The notes under the pieces were generated by a model. The model searched no databases. It was not told where the DNA came from and saw only the letters and a list, made by a program, of their open reading frames with translations. The translations under genes were made by a program, and so were the position numbers. Of a stretch of 37,609 bases of DNA, positions 32,238 through 37,609 are shown piece by piece. How positions within the stretch are numbered: position 1 is the first letter of the stretch; the number at the start of each line of letters is the position of its first letter. Source of the DNA: Gemmatimonadales bacterium UBA4456 (lineage in GTDB: Bacteria > Gemmatimonadota > Gemmatimonadetes > Longimicrobiales > Gaopeijiaceae); the NCBI GenBank assembly GCA_002390225.1, contig DGOW01000099.1, forward strand, positions 30,112 to 67,720. The letters are read 5' to 3'.

Positions 32238-34055
32238 TCAGCCGCTCGTGATGCGCACTGTGCGGAGGCTGTCGAGCGGAAGTTGAACCGGCACTACGGT
32301 CCGGCCCATGTCCGAGCGCAGGTCCAGTTCGGCAGCAGCTCCGTCGACTGTGACCGATCGGGCTTCCCCTGAGACGGACGGCTCGAAGACCAGGAGTGGT
32401 GGCACGCCGATACGCTCCGGCTCCAGTGTGAACAGGACCTCGGCCCCGCTTCGCTCATAGGCCATGCGAATGGTCCCCTCTCCGATCGGAATGCCCTCGA
32501 CGGCAAATCGGGTCAGATGTTCCGGCATGCGAGGAGCCAGTCTGAGCCGGCCAACGGGTGCATCTGGCGACAGACCGAGCATTCCATTCACAAAGGCGAG
32601 GATCAATTCACCTGTAGCCGCCGGCCGGTCCAGGTTCTGATCATGGAGTGCGGGCAGTGCTGTGAGGTCGTCCCACGTGGCTGGTCCCGCAGGTCCCCTG
32701 ACTAGCCCCTCGTCCAGTACGGCCCGCCAGTCAGCCCATGCGCGATCCGGGTCCGACCGGAACGCCGAGGCGGCACGGCGAGCTCGAGAAGAGCGCACGT
32801 CTTCGACGAGTGCTGGTGCGCCCGGATCACCGGACAGGAGACCACGTAGCCACGAAGAAGCCGAACCGTCGACCGGGGTCTGCGTGTTCGAGCCTCCAGC
32901 CATGGGAAGCGAGACGCCGCCCGTGGCTGATGTCGTCGCGGTGGCGGAGGAAGTGGTGCTGGTGAAATCATTCGAATGACGCGCCTCGGCCCCAAGGGCT
33001 CGAAGCGCCGCGAGTACCTCCGAGGTTGCTCCGTACTGAAGGGCATCGGCCAAGCTGCGGGCAGTCAGGCCCAGCCGTTCGTCGTCCAGGGCTGACCCGT
33101 CCACAAGCAGCCTGGCGGCGATGTCTGCCGGAGGTCCTGTGTCTCCTGTAGTGGAGCCGATCCGTGCCGCGAGGATGCCTGCCCCGACCAGATCGGAAGC
33201 CCGCAGACTGGACAGGGCTGCCTCCGCGGCGCTTCGGTGACCGAGGGCAATCGCCGCGAGCCCAAGGCTAAGTGCTGCAGCGGGACGCTCGGCTACCAAT
33301 CCACCGGATCGTGAGAGGGCCCACGCCAGACCATCGTCAACCGCGTCCACGCCGGTGACCGCTCGCAGCGTGTGCTCCGCTGCCTGCGTGGCCCTGAGGG
33401 CGTGACCTGACAGATGTCGTGCCGCCCGTATGGCACTCTCCGTTTCCGATGGAGTGCCGCTCGCAAGGACGAGCGTGTGTGTCGTGTCGCCGATCAGGGT
33501 GATGGAAGCTGTGACGCCTCCTCCCGAGTCGACGACCTCGATCTCAGCTGGCGCAGGTGTGATCTGGAGGCGGAGCTTCTGGTCATCCGCAATCAGGACC
33601 AATCCATCGGCGTGCGCCTCGATGACCGGCGAAGGACTCGGAGTCGCCAGGTCGAGGTGGATGCGGGCCTCGTCCGCTGCGGAGCCGGAGAGCTGCCATG
33701 CCAGGAAGGGTAGCGTTCGGGCTGCTACAACCGATTCGACCGCGGATCCGCGCGATCCCGTGAAGTCCCGCCGAGATACGCCGGGGTACAGGACCAAGTT
33801 GGCAGCGTGACCGAGGGTGTCGGGGCGAATGCCGGCAGTCATGCCGGCGCTACCTCCGGCGTCCCTGAACAGTGCCTGACCGCCGCTCCGTGTCTGGCTA
33901 CCGATAAAGCGGACCCGCTCGCCCTCCAGCAGAAAAGGCTCGGCGAGTGCCGGCTGGGCAATGCAGAGACCCGGCAGAGCCGGGTCGAGTGAAGGAATCG
34001 ACAATGTCAGCGGCCGGTGACCATCATCCCGTCTGCCGCGAGGTCCAGCACCCAC
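32238..34055 (-). CDS. Glycosidase-like protein of unknown specificity, 5' end uncertain
   Basis: Up to 605 residues. The front half (about 35-200) is beta-rich (LLEGERVRFIG, GLVLIADDQKLRLQITP). The middle (about 215-345) is a helix-rich alanine/leucine region (DDGLAWALSRSGGLVAERPA and similar), reminiscent of an alpha/alpha six-hairpin barrel. The C-terminal third has the look of the closing domain of six-hairpin glycosidases (LRLAPRMPEHLTRF, then GEGTIRMAYERSG). A Thr/Ser-rich low-complexity patch (about 370-390) interrupts the helical region. No catalytic acid can be named, so the activity is a guess. No normal start or signal peptide is visible: the best start is GTG at 34055, inside the truncated M16 gene. 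The gene may be missing its real 5' end. Confidence 0.55.
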   Translation of the reverse strand: MGAGPRGRRDDGHRPLTLSIPSLDPALPGLCIAQPALAEPFLLEGERVRFIGSQTRSGGQALFRDAGGSAGMTAGIRPDTLGHAANLVLYPGVSRRDFTGSRGSAVESVVAARTLPFLAWQLSGSAADEARIHLDLATPSPSPVIEAHADGLVLIADDQKLRLQITPAPAEIEVVDSGGGVTASITLIGDTTHTLVLASGTPSETESAIRAARHLSGHALRATQAAEHTLRAVTGVDAVDDGLAWALSRSGGLVAERPAAALSLGLAAIALGHRSAAEAALSSLRASDLVGAGILAARIGSTTGDTGPPADIAARLLVDGSALDDERLGLTARSLADALQYGATSEVLAALRALGAEARHSNDFTSTTSSATATTSATGGVSLPMAGGSNTQTPVDGSASSWLRGLLSGDPGAPALVEDVRSSRARRAASAFRSDPDRAWADWRAVLDEGLVRGPAGPATWDDLTALPALHDQNLDRPAATGELILAFVNGMLGLSPDAPVGRLRLAPRMPEHLTRFAVEGIPIGEGTIRMAYERSGAEVLFTLEPERIGVPPLLVFEPSVSGEARSVTVDGAAAELDLRSDMGRTVVPVQLPLDSLRTVRITSG

Positions 34056-34477
34056 TGGAGGTTGTCCTCCGATGCCGGAAAAACCTCGAAGTAGTTCGTA
34101 CGACCGACGCTCGTTGTGCCGTTCGGCTGTGCTCCGCGCTCACTCAGTTCCTGCGTGATGTCAGAGTGGTCCGGAGTACCCTGAAAGAGCAGATGCTCGA
34201 GTAGATGTGCCATCCCCGTTTCGCCGTATGCTTCATGCTGGGAACCCACCAGGTAGGTGATGTTGACCGTGACCTGCGGCTGACTCGGATCCGGGAAGAG
34301 CAGCACGCGGAGCCCATTTTCGAGCCGATACTCGGTAATACCCTCCACACTGGCGACGGGCTCCAGACCCGATCCTGAGGCCTGGGCCCCGAGGTCGCCC
34401 ACAGACGTCGATACAAGCGCGAGCACCATGGCGACGAGGCGCATTGGGCTGGGTGCACGAACGGGTAAAGGACGCAT
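34007..34477 (-). pseudogene. Truncated M16 zinc peptidase (N-terminal fragment)
   Basis: A 156-residue fragment. A signal peptide (about 12-32) is followed by the M16 core start: YRLENGLRVLLFPDPSQPQV (50-69), then TYLVGSQHEAYGETGMAHLL and the zinc motif HLLEH (91-95). SVGRTNYFEVFPASEDNLQW follows, and the frame stops at MMVTGR. Intact M16 proteins run to about 430-900 residues and need a third zinc ligand (a Glu about 76 residues after the first Glu, near position 170), which is absent. So catalysis is not expected. An AAGGA ribosome site precedes the ATG, showing that the 5' end is intact. At the break the sequence passes into the glycosidase-like gene in another frame, suggesting a deletion or rearrangement joined the two. 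Confidence 0.8.
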
Positions 34478-34514
34478 GCTGATTCCTTGGCGGGACCTGG
34501 AGTTTACGGGGCAA

Positions 34515-36221
34515 CTAACCTACACGCAGAGATCGGAGTCGGTTCAGGATCGCGGCTAGCTCTTGCCGTCGAAAGCCAGCGACATCGCCGGTCTTGAATT
34601 CATCGAAGGTGTCGAGACCCTGACTGAGCGCGTCCATGGTCGCGTCCAGGATGTCCGGCACATGGTCGTCGGTGCGCGCCTCGGCTGCCCACGCGAGTGC
34701 GAGGCCGATCGCTCGAATCTGAGCTCGCCCGGTGAGCTGCTCCAGGGCAATCAGGTCGATCGTGCTGCTCCCGAAGAGCAGGGTGCGGTCGTCAGGCGTC
34801 TTCACGTGTACCCTGCGGCGGCCACGGCCTGGGTCGACGCTGCTCCACTCGATCCGGCGGGGGCTGGGGAGCGACAGCGCCGCACTCGCCTCCATCTTGC
34901 GGCCAGTCGGAAGCCGTTCGGCCGTAGCGCGAGCCTGGGACGTGACGTCCAGGGGCACGTACGCATCCATCCGGATGACCAGGTCCGCCACATCGAGGTA
35001 GTCGCCGCTCCCCCCCAGCACGAGGACGGTACTGACACCGTGGTCGTCCCGCAGCTCCTTGATGCGATCCACGAACGGGGTGATCGGCTCTCCCTCGGGT
35101 GGCACCAAGGCCTGCATGCGGCGATCCCGGATCATGAAGTTCGTCGCTGATGTGTCTTCGTCGATCAGGAGCAGGCGCGAGCCCGTCTCTATCGCTTCCA
35201 TGATCGCAGCGGCCTGGCTCGTAGAGCCCGACGCATTCGGTGTGCTGAAGGCCGCCGTGGACATGCCTCCGGGGAGGCCGTCGATGAAGGGTGAGATGTC
35301 GACTCCAGCGATGGATCGTCCTTCTTCGGCGCGGACTTTCGCCGCGTCCATTCGTGTGACGACGAACTCCCGCCCGTCATTGGGGGCGTGATTCCAGACG
35401 CCGGCCTGCAGGGCGCGCAGGAGTGTGCTTTTACCATGAAAGCCACCCCCGACCACGAGTGTGACCCCCTCTGGAATACCCATCCCGAGCACGGTTCCCT
35501 GATTCGGTGCCTCGATACGCACGCGGAGCGTCTCCGGGCTGATGCACGGGGTCACCGCCGGCGCATCGAAGGGGCGATCGTCCACCCCGCTCCTGCGTGG
35601 AAGCACGCTCCCGTCGGCGACGAAGGCGACGAGACTTCGCGCAGCGAGCTCGGATCGGAGGGCCTCGGCATCTTCGTTCGTCGCCGCAGATCGCTCGACT
35701 TTGGCGAGGTTATGTGCACCGGCCAGCAACGTGCCCGCCAATATGGTGGGCACCCGCTCGAGGAGTAGCTCGATGGCTCCCGTGCCGTCGATCCGACGGC
35801 TACGGGCGGGAAGCCCGATTGTGAAGCGGGCTTCAAGGATTCCCTCCGTAGTCAGCTGAACTGCGGACTGCTCAAGGACGACCTGTCCCGGGTCCTGCAT
35901 GCGAATCTCTCCGCTGTGACCAGTCCTGTCGTGGGTGCGTGAGGTGGACCGTCGGGCCTCGGCGGAAAAGCCCCGGGCGAGGTGTGCGGCCGTTCCGAGG
36001 GCGCGTGCCTCGTTCGCATACGCGCTCGGTGGCAGGCCTGATCGCTCGGGTGAGAGCGTCACGCTCACGCGGGTTGGGGTCGCGAACGGGTCTCCCTGTA
36101 CGTGATCGATGCGCAGCTCGAAGCGTTTGAACGCCCACGAGCCAGTGAGGTCCTTATAGGCCTTGTAGCCACGACCGTCGAGCCGCCCCAGTTCGGAGCG
36201 AAGTCGGTCTTCGTCTCGCAT
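34515..36221 (-). CDS. ABC-class predicted ATPase (COG3044-type)
   Basis: A 568-residue cytoplasmic ATPase. The N-terminal part (1-235) is family-specific (LGRLDGRGYKAYKDLTGSW, 11-29). The ATPase core has a Walker A loop GGGFHGKST (258-266), a signature-like stretch ASGSTSQAA (330-338), and Walker B LLLIDEDTSATNFMIRD (350-366). VLVLGGSGDYLDVADLVIRM follows, with a C-terminal helical region. This matches the widespread single-subunit family called 'predicted ATPase of the ABC class', which has no transmembrane part; its function is not known to me. The ATG at 36221 gives the usual N-terminus and has GGGA upstream; an in-frame start at 36281 would nearly meet the divergent D-aminoacylase. Confidence 0.9.
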   Translation of the reverse strand: MRDEDRLRSELGRLDGRGYKAYKDLTGSWAFKRFELRIDHVQGDPFATPTRVSVTLSPERSGLPPSAYANEARALGTAAHLARGFSAEARRSTSRTHDRTGHSGEIRMQDPGQVVLEQSAVQLTTEGILEARFTIGLPARSRRIDGTGAIELLLERVPTILAGTLLAGAHNLAKVERSAATNEDAEALRSELAARSLVAFVADGSVLPRRSGVDDRPFDAPAVTPCISPETLRVRIEAPNQGTVLGMGIPEGVTLVVGGGFHGKSTLLRALQAGVWNHAPNDGREFVVTRMDAAKVRAEEGRSIAGVDISPFIDGLPGGMSTAAFSTPNASGSTSQAAAIMEAIETGSRLLLIDEDTSATNFMIRDRRMQALVPPEGEPITPFVDRIKELRDDHGVSTVLVLGGSGDYLDVADLVIRMDAYVPLDVTSQARATAERLPTGRKMEASAALSLPSPRRIEWSSVDPGRGRRRVHVKTPDDRTLLFGSSTIDLIALEQLTGRAQIRAIGLALAWAAEARTDDHVPDILDATMDALSQGLDTFDEFKTGDVAGFRRQELAAILNRLRSLRVG

Positions 36222-36287
36222 AGATTCCCGTCCCCGGCTTACGTTCCGCCGAACGATACAGACCCTGAGCCTCTTCGACACTCGACC

Positions 36288-37609
36288 ATGATCCGATTGC
36301 TCCGCTTTGCGCTGCTCAGTCTCATCTTTCTGATCCCGCTCCTTGGTTCTCCGAACTGGGCCGCGAGTCAGGAGTCAGTCACGGTAATCCGGAACGGGCG
36401 CGTGCTGGACGGTTCGGGCAATCCATGGATGTACGCCGATGTCGTGATTCAGGGCGACCGAATCATCCGGGTCGGTGACGCATCGGACGTCCGGGCGGAT
36501 CGTGTCATCGATGCCGCGGGCCTCTACGTCACGCCGGGTTTCATCGATGTGCACTCGCATGCAGGCCCCGGTCTGACGGCACCCGAGCTGAGTCACGCCG
36601 AGCCACTCCTCGCTATGGGACTGACGACGGTCTTCGTGAATCCGGATGGAGGCGGTCCAGTCGATCAGGCCGCACAGCGGGAGGCACTCCTCGCAGATGG
36701 GCTGGGGGTGAACGTGGCTCAGCTCGTGCCGCACGGGTCGATTCGCAGCGAGGTGATGGGCGCGGAGGACAGGCACGCCACATCGCCCGAACTCGAGCGG
36801 ATGCGCTCGCTCGTGATCGCGGGGATGGAGCAGGGAGCCTGGGGGCTCTCCTCCGGCACCTTCTACGTACCGGGTAGCTACGCCCCTCCGGAAGAGATCG
36901 AGGAGCTGGCGAAAGATGTGGCGCGCTACGGCGGTTCGTACACGAGCCACTATCGCGACGAGTCGACGTACAGCGTGGGACTGATCGCAGCGGTCGACGA
37001 GGTTATCAACGTGGGCCGCGTTGCTGAGCTTCCCGTCGTCCTGACGCATGTGAAGGCGCTGGGTCCGCTCGTCTGGGGTTACGGCCAGGCGATCGTAGCC
37101 CGGGTGGATCGTGCGCGAGCCGAGGGGATCGAGGTCTTCGCCGACCAGTATCCGTACACCGCGTCAGCCACCGGGCTGGAGGCAGCGCTTCTGCCTCGCT
37201 GGTCGCAGGCAGGTGGGCGTGACGCGTTGCTTACGAGGATGGCGAACCCCGACACGATGGCACGCATCCGCGAAGGCATGGAGGAAGGTCTCGTCAGGCG
37301 CGGAGGAGCGGACCGGATCCAGTTCCGGCGCTATCGTCCCGACCCGTCGATCGAAGGACGCCTGTTGAGCGATGTCGCCGCCGATCGGGGCCAGGACCCG
37401 ATCGAGACGGCGTCCGATCTGATTCGGCGTGGAAGCGTCAGTATCGTGTCGTACAACATGCACGACGACGATGTCGAGACGCTCATGGTCCAGCCGTGGA
37501 CGATGACCTCGTCCGACGGCGGGCTGGGCGTGATGGGGGAAGGTGTGCCACACCCGCGGACCTACGGAGCCTTTGCTCGCAAGCTGCGGTTATACGTGAA
37601 CGAGAAGGG
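36288..37609 (+). CDS. Exported D-aminoacylase-family amidohydrolase (3' end beyond window)
   Basis: The first 440 residues of a second D-aminoacylase-type enzyme, cut by the window end. A signal peptide (about 1-27, ending WAASQ) is followed by VIRNGRVLDGSGNPWMYADV. The metal motif is FIDVHSHAG (85-93, H89 and H91). Other landmarks are PHGSIRSEVMGAEDRH, GAWGLSSGTFYVPG, SHYRDE, VVLTHVKALGPLVWG, FADQYPYTASATG and catalytic Asp410 in TMTSSDGG. SSGTFYVPG is nearer to the classical D-aminoacylase pattern than the copy at 17765, so substrate ranges may differ. It is a paralogue rather than a recent duplicate. No ribosome site is clear before the ATG at 36288, which lies 66 bases from the divergent ATPase gene. 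Confidence 0.9.
   Translation, partial: MIRLLRFALLSLIFLIPLLGSPNWAASQESVTVIRNGRVLDGSGNPWMYADVVIQGDRIIRVGDASDVRADRVIDAAGLYVTPGFIDVHSHAGPGLTAPELSHAEPLLAMGLTTVFVNPDGGGPVDQAAQREALLADGLGVNVAQLVPHGSIRSEVMGAEDRHATSPELERMRSLVIAGMEQGAWGLSSGTFYVPGSYAPPEEIEELAKDVARYGGSYTSHYRDESTYSVGLIAAVDEVINVGRVAELPVVLTHVKALGPLVWGYGQAIVARVDRARAEGIEVFADQYPYTASATGLEAALLPRWSQAGGRDALLTRMANPDTMARIREGMEEGLVRRGGADRIQFRRYRPDPSIEGRLLSDVAADRGQDPIETASDLIRRGSVSIVSYNMHDDDVETLMVQPWTMTSSDGGLGVMGEGVPHPRTYGAFARKLRLYVNEK

Overview
The window is GC-rich, densely coded bacterial chromosome. I see no rRNA, tRNA, CRISPR array, transposase or phage gene. The gene content (secreted D-aminoacylases, a PQQ sugar-dehydrogenase-type enzyme, a multihaem cytochrome fused to TPR repeats, a TonB-dependent receptor followed by a lipoprotein, many lipoboxes) fits a Gram-negative heterotroph. 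My best guess is a Gemmatimonadota-like, environmentally sampled genome, but this is inferred from gene style; no marker gene is present.

Layout. 1-4.6 kb: a truncated phosphodiesterase/alkaline-phosphatase lipoprotein divergent from a cupin, a frameshifted degenerate GGDEF gene, a PQQ dehydrogenase and an alpha/beta hydrolase. 4.7-9.2 kb (minus): a tightly coupled three-gene unit running dihaem cytochrome c, octahaem-TPR cytochrome lipoprotein, amidase. 9.4-13.4 kb (plus): universal stress protein, glycine-rich membrane protein coupled to an endonuclease/exonuclease/phosphatase (EEP) lipoprotein, and a DDAH/arginine-deiminase-like enzyme. 13.4-16.4 kb (minus): aldehyde dehydrogenase coupled to a GH20 hexosaminidase. 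16.5-21.4 kb (plus): MaoC-like hydratase, a second EEP protein, a D-aminoacylase, a broken permease fragment, then a C-x4-C-H monohaem lipoprotein coupled to a beta-barrel protein. 21.4-25 kb: a small membrane protein, a decayed subtilase, a POT-family peptide transporter and a Ca2+/cation antiporter. 25-30.4 kb: a deacetylase/PLP-enzyme pair (minus), divergent from a TonB-dependent receptor coupled to a lipoprotein (plus). 30.4-37.6 kb: an MntR/DtxR-type regulator, ApaG, a small protein, a glycosidase-like protein, a truncated M16 peptidase, an ABC-class ATPase and a second D-aminoacylase cut by the window end.

Together the intact genes suggest a scavenger of detrital or cell-wall material: GH20 releases N-acetylhexosamines, two exported D-aminoacylases and an amidase process N-acylated D-amino acids and amides, a D-cysteine-desulfhydrase-like enzyme handles a D-amino acid or related substrate, and the POT carrier imports peptides. 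The periplasmic redox genes (PQQ enzyme, dihaem, octahaem and C-x4-C-H cytochromes) would carry electrons outside the inner membrane. These links are inference from co-location.

Two patterns stand out. Five gene pairs share a single base between stop and start (TGATG or TAATG), and a sixth overlaps by four bases. In contrast, four genes are clearly broken (GGDEF, SLC13/ArsB-type permease, subtilase, M16 peptidase) and two other stretches look like remnants. The most interesting candidates for new biology are the cytochrome-cytochrome-amidase unit and the C-x4-C-H lipoprotein plus beta-barrel pair.
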